From an uncultured Caulobacter sp. (GTDB taxonomy: Bacteria; Pseudomonadota; Alphaproteobacteria; Caulobacterales; Caulobacteraceae), in contig CALALX010000123.1 in assembly GCA_937925635.1 (NCBI GenBank), positions 1 to 34,747 of the forward strand: a stretch of 34,747 nt of DNA, read 5' to 3'. Both the position numbers and the translations under genes were made by a program. The stretch's first letter is position 1. Each line of letters opens with the position of its first letter. Shown piece after piece: positions 9,103 through 16,180 of the stretch. The notes beneath the pieces were generated by a model that was given only the letters and a program-made list of their open reading frames with translations, was not told the origin of the DNA and ran no database searches.

Positions 9103-9762
9103 TCAATGCGCTGCCGCGAGAGCATCGCGACGCTCGTCCAAAGCCTGGACGGTGATCGACCATGCCGATTGCAGGAAGACCGCAGCCAGGACGCCGCCCG
9201 CGATCAGATCGGGCCAGCGCGAGTGGGTCAGCCAGACCACGGCGCCGACGCCGACCACGGCGAGGCACTGGATCAGGTCGTTGCGGGTGCAGAGCCAGAC
9301 CGAGCGGACGTTGGCGTCGCCATCGCGATACTTCGACAGCAGGATCGCCGCCACCAGATTGGCCGCCGCGCCGAAGAGGCCGAGGCTTGAGATTGCGAAG
9401 CCTTCCGGCGGCACGCCGTTGACCGCACGCCAGATCGCGAAGCCGAGGACCGACACGGCCAACAGGCTGAGGCTCGCGCCCTTCACCAGGGCCGCGCCGC
9501 TACGGATCGAGACGCTCTTGCCGATGACCCAGAGACTAAGGGCGTAGGTCGCGGCGTCGGCCAGGAAGTCGAGGGCGTTCGCGGCGAGGGACGCCGATCC
9601 GGCCAGCAAGCCGCCCGAGGCCACGACGACGAACCCGACGAAGTTGATCCCGATCACCCAACCGAGAACCCGGCGGTATTCCGGCGTCGCCCCATCGAAA
9701 GGCGCGGTTTGACTGCAGCAGCCGGAAACGGCGGGTTTGGCGAGAGGAGTATCATGGGCCAT
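9103..9762 (-). CDS. short CDF-type cation transporter
   Basis: A 219-residue membrane protein with about six helices and no cytoplasmic C-terminal domain. It fits the CDF/cation-transporter fold: the TM2 site reads NALDFLADA with Asp65 and Asp69, and the TM5 site is CTRNDLIQ (158-165), where classic Zn exporters have HxxxD. The N-terminus has a paired-Cys SGCCSQ motif (residues 13-18). Exchange of divalent metal for protons across the inner membrane is the expected role. It is divergent from the MerR gene, with the shared operator at 9779 between them, and is the likely first gene of the czc transcript. TAGGAG lies 6 nt before the ATG. Confidence 0.8.
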   Translation of the reverse strand: MAHDTPLAKPAVSGCCSQTAPFDGATPEYRRVLGWVIGINFVGFVVVASGGLLAGSASLAANALDFLADAATYALSLWVIGKSVSIRSGAALVKGASLSLLAVSVLGFAIWRAVNGVPPEGFAISSLGLFGAAANLVAAILLSKYRDGDANVRSVWLCTRNDLIQCLAVVGVGAVVWLTHSRWPDLIAGGVLAAVFLQSAWSITVQALDERRDALAAAH

Positions 9763-9778
9763 GAACTGCTCCTACAAG

Positions 9779-9793
9779 CTCTAGCCACTAGAG
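9779..9793. promoter_or_regulatory. MerR-family operator between the CDF gene and merR
   Basis: CTCTAGCCACTAGAG, a one-mismatch-pair version of the palindrome at 2583, lies in the 73-nt space between two divergent genes. On the minus strand it follows TTGATC (-35). A 19-bp spacer then gives TAGGAG as -10, which is also the ribosome site; transcription would then begin near the ATG, so a leaderless mRNA is possible. The plus-strand merR promoter overlaps the same site, implying autoregulation. Confidence 0.75.
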
Positions 9794-9835
9794 GATCAAG
9801 CCCTATGTTGAGAGGACGCGTTTAGGAGTTTGACC

Positions 9836-10258
9836 ATGCCCGACCTGTCCATCGGACGCCTTGCCAAGGAAGCCGAGGTCAAGGTTCCCACGATCCGATT
9901 TTACGAGCAGATCGGCCTGATGCCGACGCCCGCCCGGACCCAGAGCGATCAGCGGGTTTACGGTCCGGAGGCAATCCAACGCCTGCGGTTCATTCGGCAT
10001 GCCCGTCAGCTTGGTTTCGAAATCAAGGATATCGAGGCCCTGCTGGGCTTGGCCGACCGTCCCAATCTCCCGTGCGCCGAGGCGGACCGTATCGCCCAAG
10101 ACCATCTCGAAGCTGTCGATCAGAAGATCGACCAGCTTACCCGGCTACGCGCTGAACTGGTGCGGATGACCACCAACTGTGGCTTGGGTATCGCCGCCGA
10201 CTGCAAGGTGATCGAGGTGCTCAGTGACCATCGGCTTTGCCAGGAAGACCGGCACTGA
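9836..10258 (+). CDS. MerR-family metal-responsive regulator (PbrR/CadR-like)
   Basis: A 140-residue MerR regulator: winged helix at 5-50 (IGRLAKEAEVKVPTIRFYEQ), a dimer coiled coil, and a C-terminal metal loop. Cys80, Cys115 and Cys123 match in order and spacing (plus one residue) the Cys79/114/123 sites of the lead sensor PbrR and the comparable set of CadR; the paired Cys and His ligands of ZntR are missing. A Pb/Cd response is thus more likely than Zn (inference). A TTG at 9830 opens a slightly longer frame, but AGGAG at 9824-9828 fits only the ATG at 9836. It should distort the promoters at 2583, 9779 and 12283 and activate them on metal binding. Confidence 0.9.
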   Translation: MPDLSIGRLAKEAEVKVPTIRFYEQIGLMPTPARTQSDQRVYGPEAIQRLRFIRHARQLGFEIKDIEALLGLADRPNLPCAEADRIAQDHLEAVDQKIDQLTRLRAELVRMTTNCGLGIAADCKVIEVLSDHRLCQEDRH

Positions 10259-10282
10259 CCGCCGGTCCATCGGCTCGGCCCC

Positions 10283-12247
10283 CTACGCCTCTTCCGACTG
10301 ACGCTTGCGGCGATTGTAGACATAGCCAGCGATCAGGATGGCGACGACGGCAAGCTGCAATAGGACGGTCTGCCACGTCGGATAAAAGCCGACCAGATCG
10401 AGCTTCGGCAGTCCCGCGATCCGGGTAGCCGCAACTATCCCGGCTTCCTGAAGGGCCGCGAGACCCTTTCCTGCCAGAACGAAGGCCAGGATGGCGACCA
10501 GCGCCGCGCTGAAGGCGAAGAACTTGGCGATGGGGAGGCGGCTGCTGTAGCGCAGCATGGCCCAGGCAATTGCCGCCAAGGCCGCCAGAGCCAGCCCCGA
10601 ACCCCCCAGCACCGAGCCCGCCGTCTCCTTGCTCCACAGAGCGGCGAAGAACAGGATCGTCTCGAAGACTTCGCGATAGACCACCACGAAGGCCAGCAAG
10701 AACAGGAACCACGCCGAGCCCCGCGACAGGGCTTTGGACAGGCGTTCTCTGATGTATCGCTGCCAAGCGTCCGCCTGACTCTTCCCGTGCATCCATATCC
10801 CGACGCTCAGGAGAACGGCTGCAGCGAACAGGCCGCCGAAGCCCTCGGTCAACTCACGCTGCGCACCGCTGATGGAGATGAAGAAGGTCGCCGCTGCCCA
10901 GGTGAGGACACCGGCAGCAAGTGCGGCCACCCATCCACCGTGGACATAGGGGAGCACATCCTGTCGCTCGGCCTTCTTGAGGAAGGCGATCATGGCAACG
11001 ACGATCAACAGGGCTTCGAGCCCCTCGCGCAGCAGGATGGTGAAGGCGCCGACGAACGCCGCCGTCGTATCGGCTTGCGTGGGGGCGAGGACAGCGTCGC
11101 CCTCAGCCAGTAGGCCCTCGATCACGGTCGCCTGCTGTCGAACACTCTCGATTGATCCGCCTCCCCCGATCCGGGACCGGAACTCGACCATCGCGGCTTC
11201 GATCCGGGCCAGGAGTTTGGGATCACGGGCGGCGATGGCGGGCTCGAACGGCTCGATGCCGTCCAGGTAGGTGGACAAGGCCATGGCCCCCGCGTCGCGG
11301 GTGTTTCCGGCGGCGTAGGCGTTAACCGTCGCCTTCAGCCTGCTCCTGGCGAATGCCAATGAGCCGTCCCGCTGCTCAGCCAGCACGCCGGGGGAGCGCC
11401 GCAGATAGGCCATGAGGTCGTCAGCTCTGCCGACGCCAACCGTCCGGGCCAGTTCCGCAGGCGTGGTCTTGGTCAGGGTTTCCAGGTTGGGGAACTGGCC
11501 GCGCAGGTTCGCGTCGCCCTTCCATAGTGCCTCTCCCCGGCTCCTGGCCCTCTCGTCCTGGGACAGGCCGCCGACATAGAACGCCAGCGCCCAGCGGTCG
11601 CCCGACGAAAGGTGAGCGAAGCTCGGCATAGCCGTCCCGTCCAGCCCTTGCTCGATGACTTGATAGAGACCGAACACGCTTCTGTTTCGGGCTCGGTCCT
11701 GATCTGTGAACGCGATGGGAGCGGGGTCGAGCCCTTTCGCCATCGGGCCATTTCCATCTCCGGTCGCCCCGTGGCAGGAAGCGCAATTTTCGCTGTAGAG
11801 GGTGGCACCCCGCACCAGATCAGGCGCCGTTGAGGGGGCGAGTGGCACGGGGTAGGCCGCCAACAGGTCGGTCGCCAACCCACGGGCCAGACCGGCGACC
11901 TCGGCGGGCGACCGCTTCGCTGCGATGGCCAGCTTCAGGGCTTCGGCCTGCTTCAGAAGACCCGGCTTGCCCTTGGTTGGCGGCAAGGTGGCCATCTGCG
12001 TGACGACCGTCTCGGAGAACTCCGACATCTCCGCGTATTCGGCGGCGCTAATGATGCGCCCGTCTCGAACGGCGCCGGGATAATCAACCGCCACATAATC
12101 GAGAAGCCGCCACACGGTCTCCGCCGGTGTCACGGCGGCTTGGGCGTTCGTGCCCAACAGAAGCGCGAAAACGACGGCGAGAGCGACCGGAAGAAGGCCG
12201 AGGAAACGATGCAGTCCGGGTTCTCGGCGATCTGGCGAAAGAGACAT
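10283..12247 (-). CDS. cytochrome c-FTR1 family permease fusion (PbrT-like)
   Basis: A 654-residue protein: signal/anchor at 17-38, helical periplasmic part, a mono-haem cytochrome c domain with CASCH (155-159) and a likely Met208 axial ligand (GTAMPSF), then an FTR1 permease with REGLE (407-411), ELTEG (465-469) and REVFE (525-529) Glu motifs. FTR1 proteins take up iron after oxidation. The cytochrome-fused form is known as PbrT in the pbr lead operon, described as lead uptake. A MerR box 36 nt upstream puts it with the efflux genes, which supports a PbrT-like role over housekeeping iron uptake, though iron import as a response to metal-induced iron shortage is also possible. AAGGA precedes the ATG. 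Confidence 0.88.
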   Translation of the reverse strand: MSLSPDRREPGLHRFLGLLPVALAVVFALLLGTNAQAAVTPAETVWRLLDYVAVDYPGAVRDGRIISAAEYAEMSEFSETVVTQMATLPPTKGKPGLLKQAEALKLAIAAKRSPAEVAGLARGLATDLLAAYPVPLAPSTAPDLVRGATLYSENCASCHGATGDGNGPMAKGLDPAPIAFTDQDRARNRSVFGLYQVIEQGLDGTAMPSFAHLSSGDRWALAFYVGGLSQDERARSRGEALWKGDANLRGQFPNLETLTKTTPAELARTVGVGRADDLMAYLRRSPGVLAEQRDGSLAFARSRLKATVNAYAAGNTRDAGAMALSTYLDGIEPFEPAIAARDPKLLARIEAAMVEFRSRIGGGGSIESVRQQATVIEGLLAEGDAVLAPTQADTTAAFVGAFTILLREGLEALLIVVAMIAFLKKAERQDVLPYVHGGWVAALAAGVLTWAAATFFISISGAQRELTEGFGGLFAAAVLLSVGIWMHGKSQADAWQRYIRERLSKALSRGSAWFLFLLAFVVVYREVFETILFFAALWSKETAGSVLGGSGLALAALAAIAWAMLRYSSRLPIAKFFAFSAALVAILAFVLAGKGLAALQEAGIVAATRIAGLPKLDLVGFYPTWQTVLLQLAVVAILIAGYVYNRRKRQSEEA

Positions 12248-12282
12248 GGAAGATCCTTCGAAGGCTGGACCCGGCCTAAACC

Positions 12283-12297
12283 CTCAAGCCACTAGAG
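12283..12297 (-). promoter_or_regulatory. degenerate MerR-family operator upstream of the FTR1 fusion
   Basis: CTCAAGCCACTAGAG differs by one base from the copy at 9779. Read on the minus strand it follows TTGCGC, and a 19-bp spacer leads to TAGGCC, the same layout as the other two sites. It lies 36 nt before the permease start codon. Confidence 0.65.
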
Positions 12298-12397
12298 GCG
12301 CAAGTCTTTTTGCGAACGATTCTGATCTTTGTTTGCCATGGGTGGAGGTTGAGCTCGCCCACCTCGCCGACAGGATCGAGCGGTTGGACCAGCTCCG

Positions 12398-13165
12398 CTA
12401 GCTGCTTCGGGGGTGCGCGCCGGGGCGTTGCGGGATCAGCATGACAAACGCAATAATCGCAGCCAGCAGAACGGCCGACGCCAACGGCCTGCTTAGGTCC
12501 AGACCTCCCTTGGCGAGCGGCTTATCCAGGAAGTCGCCAACCGTGGCCCCCAACGGCCGGGTCAGGATAAACGCAACCCAGAACAGCAGCACCCGGCTCA
12601 CGCTGGTGAACCGCCAGATTCCGACCAGTACAAGCAGCGTTCCTCCGAAGACAGCCGCGCCGCCAAGGTAACCCAGCCCACCGTCATCCGCTGCCCAGTC
12701 GCCCAGCGCCGTGCCCAGAGTCTGGGAGAAGGTGATCGTGATCCAGTAGAAGATTTCAGACCGTGCGCCGCTTACGGTCTCGACAGCGACGCTGCCGGTC
12801 GCAAGCCGCCAGGCAAGGAGCGAGACTAGAACGCAGCCTAGCAGCAGCGCTGATCCGCCAGCATAGCCGATGCTGAGTGACCGCGTGGCGAAGTCCGCCA
12901 TCGTCGTCCCCGCCGTGGTCGAGGCGATGATCGTCGCCCAGTACAGGAAAGGATGAAAGCGGCCAGCGGCCACCTGAGCGAACACAAGGACAATCAGCGG
13001 AACGACGAAAATGGCGCTGCTGATCAGGTAGCCGAGATTGTAGGTCATCGACAGCGTGTCGCCGCCTGTTTCGCCCAGCGTGGTCGCCAGGACTTTTATG
13101 ATCCAGAATCCCAGCGTGACCGCCGGAACTTTGGCGAGGTCCTCACTCAGCCGATTATTGATCAT
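12398..13165 (-). CDS. COG4705-type integral membrane protein, fourfold repeat
   Basis: A 255-residue protein with about eight helices, matching the uncharacterised COG4705 membrane proteins. Four internal copies of a short motif are visible: TTLGETGGD, TTAGTTMADF, QTLGTALGDW and RPLGATVGDF, roughly evenly spaced. Each places an acidic residue after a Gly/Thr-rich helix, which could make a cation-binding core, though no transport activity is established. A-rich AAAGGC precedes the ATG. It lies upstream of the FTR1 gene on the same strand but is separated by about 150 nt holding a MerR box, so it is probably a separate transcript. Membership in the metal island is positional. Confidence 0.75.
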   Translation of the reverse strand: MINNRLSEDLAKVPAVTLGFWIIKVLATTLGETGGDTLSMTYNLGYLISSAIFVVPLIVLVFAQVAAGRFHPFLYWATIIASTTAGTTMADFATRSLSIGYAGGSALLLGCVLVSLLAWRLATGSVAVETVSGARSEIFYWITITFSQTLGTALGDWAADDGGLGYLGGAAVFGGTLLVLVGIWRFTSVSRVLLFWVAFILTRPLGATVGDFLDKPLAKGGLDLSRPLASAVLLAAIIAFVMLIPQRPGAHPRSS

Positions 13166-13233
13166 AGTTCGTTTGCCTTTTTGACAATCCAGGACCCGGA
13201 TGCTCGGCGATTGGGGCAGCAGGACGACAGTTA

Positions 13234-13253
13234 TTGACTTGAGTCATTGAGTC
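13234..13253 (+). promoter_or_regulatory. repeated TTGAGTC elements upstream of the cus operon
   Basis: The stretch holds TTGACT followed by two exact TTGAGTC copies 8 nt apart (13239-13245 and 13247-13253), ending 24 nt before the first start codon of the cus operon. It could be a -35 with an operator for a copper regulator. I do not recognise the binding family, and no clear -10 is seen. Confidence 0.3.
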
Positions 13254-13277
13254 TCCTGCCACTTGGGGGCATCGTTG

Positions 13278-13649
13278 ATGCTCAGGAGATTTCGTCTGAT
13301 CCGATTGCTCGCCCTTCTGCTGGTCTGGACCGCCGCGCTGGCCTTGCCGCTGGTCGCTGCGCCCTCGGCGCGCGCCATGTCGGCGACACCGTGCCAGATG
13401 GAAGCGACCGGCATGTCTATGGCGGACAACGCCGAGATGGATTGCTGCGATCATGGCAAGGGGGCCCCCGACCAGACGGCGCCCTGCAAGCCGGGCATGG
13501 CCTGCTTCGCCACGGCCGCCGCGCTGCCCGCCGCGAGCGTCGATGTCGCGACTATCGCCTTCGACCAGGCCGATCTCTTCCAGGCCCCGACGCGGACGCT
13601 TGCGTCCCTGCCGCCCGACCGGGACATACGACCTCCCATCGCGCTCTGA
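13278..13649 (+). CDS. small exported Cys/Met-rich protein heading the cus operon
   Basis: A 123-residue protein with a clear signal peptide (RRFRLIRLLALLLVW, cleavage likely after SARA). The mature part is rich in metal ligands: TPCQMEATGMSMADNAEMDC, then CDHGKG and PCKPGMACF, giving five Cys within about 40 residues and several Met. This is the composition of a periplasmic Cu(I)/Ag(I) binder. The C-terminus is plain. The ATG at 13278 is preferred over an upstream TTG at 13263. It stands 72 nt before cusC on the same strand. No family is recognised; a role in copper capture or sensing is inferred only from composition and position. Confidence 0.6.
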   Translation: MLRRFRLIRLLALLLVWTAALALPLVAAPSARAMSATPCQMEATGMSMADNAEMDCCDHGKGAPDQTAPCKPGMACFATAAALPAASVDVATIAFDQADLFQAPTRTLASLPPDRDIRPPIAL

Positions 13650-13721
13650 CCCTCGACTGACCGCCGGCCCCTCTGTGCGCCGGCCGCTGGCGCTCGCGCG
13701 CCGTCATGAGGAGTTTGGAGC

Positions 13722-14954
13722 ATGTCTCCCTTGAAACTGGCGTGGCTGCTTGCCCTGAGCGCCACCGCCGTATCGGCCCACGCCGAGCCGCTGACTTTTG
13801 ATCAAGCGCTGGCCCGCGCCGGCGAGACCGCGCCGAGCCTCAAGGCCGCCGCCCTGCGCGTTGACGCGGCGCGCTCGGCCAGCCGCAGCGCCGGGTCCTT
13901 GCCCGACCCCAAACTGGCCCTGGGGGTCGAGAACCTGCCAATCAGCGGCCCCATGGCGGGTCGCTTTGGGGCGGACGAAATGACCATGGCCAGCGTCGGG
14001 GTGATGCAGGACATGCCCAGCCGTCTCGCTCGTCGGGCGGCCGTCGAACGCGCCGGCGCCGAGATTGGGATGGCGGACGCCCAGACAGACCTTGAAAGGA
14101 GGGCGGTCCGACTGGCCGTCGCCCAGGCCTGGGTCGACCTCTACTACGCCCAGAAGCGGCTGGCGGCGCTGGACGAGGTGGAGAAAGCTCTCACGCCGAT
14201 CCTCGACACCGCGCCCTCGGCTGTGACGCGGGGGGCCAGACCCGCCGAGACCATCGAGCCGGCCGAATGGCTGCTGGCCATCGCTGATCGTCGCAGCGCG
14301 CTGATGGCCGATCTTGCGAAGGCCAAGGCGGCGCTGGTGCGGTGGACTGGCGATCCAGAGGCCTCGGTGAGCGGCGAGCCGCCGCGCTGGGAAGTCGATC
14401 CCGTCATGGTGCGGGCAGGTCTGGACCGCCATCCGACCCTGCTGGCCTATGACGCCGCCGCCCGGCTGGCCGATGCGGATCTGGCCGGAGCCCGGGCCTC
14501 GCTGACGCCGGACTGGACCTGGGAGCTGGCCTATCAGCGCCGCGACCCGATGTTTGGTGACATGGTCTCGGCACGGGTCACGGTGTCCCTTCCGCTTCGC
14601 AAGGGAGAGCGGCAGGGTCCGATGATCGACGCCCGTTCCGCCGACGCCAGCCGGGCGAGAGTCGACCGGGAGACGGCTCGCAGACAGCTGGCCGCCGAAC
14701 TGGATGGCGACCTCGCCACCTGGCAGATGCGTCGGGAACTTTGGGCGCGGGCGCGAGACAGCCGACTGCCGCTGGCGCTTCGCCGGGCGGACCTCGAAAC
14801 CGCAAGCTATGCCGCCGGAACAGCCGGCCTGGCGGACGTGCTCGCCGCCTTCACCACCCTGGCGGACGCAAAGCTCGATCTCCTCGACAAGGAAGCCGAA
14901 GCCCTGCGCGAGGCCGTGCGGATCAACATCACCTACGGGAGCGACGCATCATGA
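13722..14954 (+). CDS. cusC: CusC-type outer-membrane efflux protein (TolC family)
   Basis: A 410-residue TolC-family channel. The signal peptide ends AVSAHA, followed by EPLTFDQALARAGETAPSLK and SLPDPKLALGVENLPISGP, the segment typical of the heavy-metal group. Two helical hairpin repeats make up the rest, with YAAGTAGLADVLAAFTTLAD near the C-terminus. AGGAG about 9 nt before the ATG supports the start. It is the outer-membrane part of a CusCBA export system, and its stop overlaps cusB as ATGA. It differs strongly in sequence from the czcC at 7416, so the two pumps probably use separate channels. Confidence 0.9.
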   Translation: MSPLKLAWLLALSATAVSAHAEPLTFDQALARAGETAPSLKAAALRVDAARSASRSAGSLPDPKLALGVENLPISGPMAGRFGADEMTMASVGVMQDMPSRLARRAAVERAGAEIGMADAQTDLERRAVRLAVAQAWVDLYYAQKRLAALDEVEKALTPILDTAPSAVTRGARPAETIEPAEWLLAIADRRSALMADLAKAKAALVRWTGDPEASVSGEPPRWEVDPVMVRAGLDRHPTLLAYDAAARLADADLAGARASLTPDWTWELAYQRRDPMFGDMVSARVTVSLPLRKGERQGPMIDARSADASRARVDRETARRQLAAELDGDLATWQMRRELWARARDSRLPLALRRADLETASYAAGTAGLADVLAAFTTLADAKLDLLDKEAEALREAVRINITYGSDAS

Positions 14955-16180
14955 GCGCGTTCAATCGAGTTTCGACGACGCAAGTGGTCGTTGCGGCCCT
15001 GGCGCTGGTGCTGGTCGCCGGCGCGGGCGGTTATGGCCTGGCGCGTCTGGGGCAGCCGTCGGTTACTTCCACGCCCCAGAGCAAGGGCGCCGAGCGCAAA
15101 ATCCTCTACTGGTACGACCCGATGCTGCCGGCGGAGCGTTATCCCGGGCCTGGCAAGTCCTCCATGGGCATGGATCTGATCCCGAAATACGCCGGGGAGA
15201 CCGGCGAGGCCGGGGTTCGTATCGATCCGGCCAGCCTGCAGAACCTCGGCGGCCGGGTTGTCGCGGTCACGCGCGGAACCTTGCCATCCGGTCTCACGGC
15301 GACGGGCGTGGTGGACTTCAATCAGCGTGACATGGCCATCGTGCAGGCGCGGGCCGCCGGCTTCGTCCAGCGGGTCTACAACCACGCGCCGGGCGATGTT
15401 GTCCGCGCCGGCGCGCCGCTGGCCGATGTGCTGGTTCCCGAGTGGGGCGGCGCCCAGGCCGAGTATCTCGCGGTCCGTCGCACGGGGGATGCGGGGCTGA
15501 CGCGCGCGGCGCGGCAGCGACTGGCGCTGCTCGGCATGTCTGATCGACTGATCGACCAGATCGAGCGCACCGGCCGTCCCCAAACGGTGGTGACCATCTC
15601 GACCCCGACCGGCGGGGTGATCCGCACGCTGAACGTCAGGGCCGGCATGACCGTCATGGCCGGCCAGACCCTGGCCGAGATCAACGGCCTCGGTACGGTC
15701 TGGGTCAACGCCGCCATCCCGGAAGCCCTGGCGGGACAGGTTCGATCGGGCTCGCCGGTCAGCGTGACTCTCGCCGCCTTCCCTGGAGAGACCTTCGCCG
15801 GCCGCGTCTCGACTTTGCTTCCCGAGGCGCAGGGTGAGACCCGGACCCTGACCGCGCGGATCGAGCTTTCCAACCGGAGCGGTCGACTGACACCCGGCAT
15901 GTTCGCCGCGGTTCAGCTCGGCGCGACCGCAAGTCCCGCCCTGCTGGTCCCGTCGGAAGCCGTCATCCGCACCGGCAAGCGCACCCTGGTCATGCTGGCC
16001 CTCGACGGCGGCCGCTACCAACCCGCGGAGATCCGGACGGGCCGTGAAGTGGGCGGCAAGACCGAAGTCCTCGCCGGCTTGGCGGACGGCGAGAAGGTTG
16101 TCGCTTCCGGTCAGTTCCTGATCGACTCCGAGGCCAGCCTCGCCGGCGTCGCGGCCCGTCCGATCGGAGATCGGCCGTGA
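14951..16180 (+). CDS. cusB: CusB-type periplasmic adaptor with heavy-metal binding domain
   Basis: A 409-residue RND adaptor. After a membrane anchor (residues 11-30) comes a heavy-metal-binding domain: LYWYDPMLP (52-60) and GKSSMGMDLIP (68-78), whose Met residues carry Cu(I) or Ag(I) in CusB-type proteins. Then follow barrel-sandwich halves (VVDFNQRDMAIVQARAAGFV; MTVMAGQTLAEINGLGTVWV) and the beta-barrel. The frame stays open far upstream inside cusC, but the ATG at 14951 is right because it makes the 4-nt ATGA overlap and is followed at once by the anchor. It receives Cu/Ag from CusF and hands it to CusA. Confidence 0.92.
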   Translation: MSAFNRVSTTQVVVAALALVLVAGAGGYGLARLGQPSVTSTPQSKGAERKILYWYDPMLPAERYPGPGKSSMGMDLIPKYAGETGEAGVRIDPASLQNLGGRVVAVTRGTLPSGLTATGVVDFNQRDMAIVQARAAGFVQRVYNHAPGDVVRAGAPLADVLVPEWGGAQAEYLAVRRTGDAGLTRAARQRLALLGMSDRLIDQIERTGRPQTVVTISTPTGGVIRTLNVRAGMTVMAGQTLAEINGLGTVWVNAAIPEALAGQVRSGSPVSVTLAAFPGETFAGRVSTLLPEAQGETRTLTARIELSNRSGRLTPGMFAAVQLGATASPALLVPSEAVIRTGKRTLVMLALDGGRYQPAEIRTGREVGGKTEVLAGLADGEKVVASGQFLIDSEASLAGVAARPIGDRP

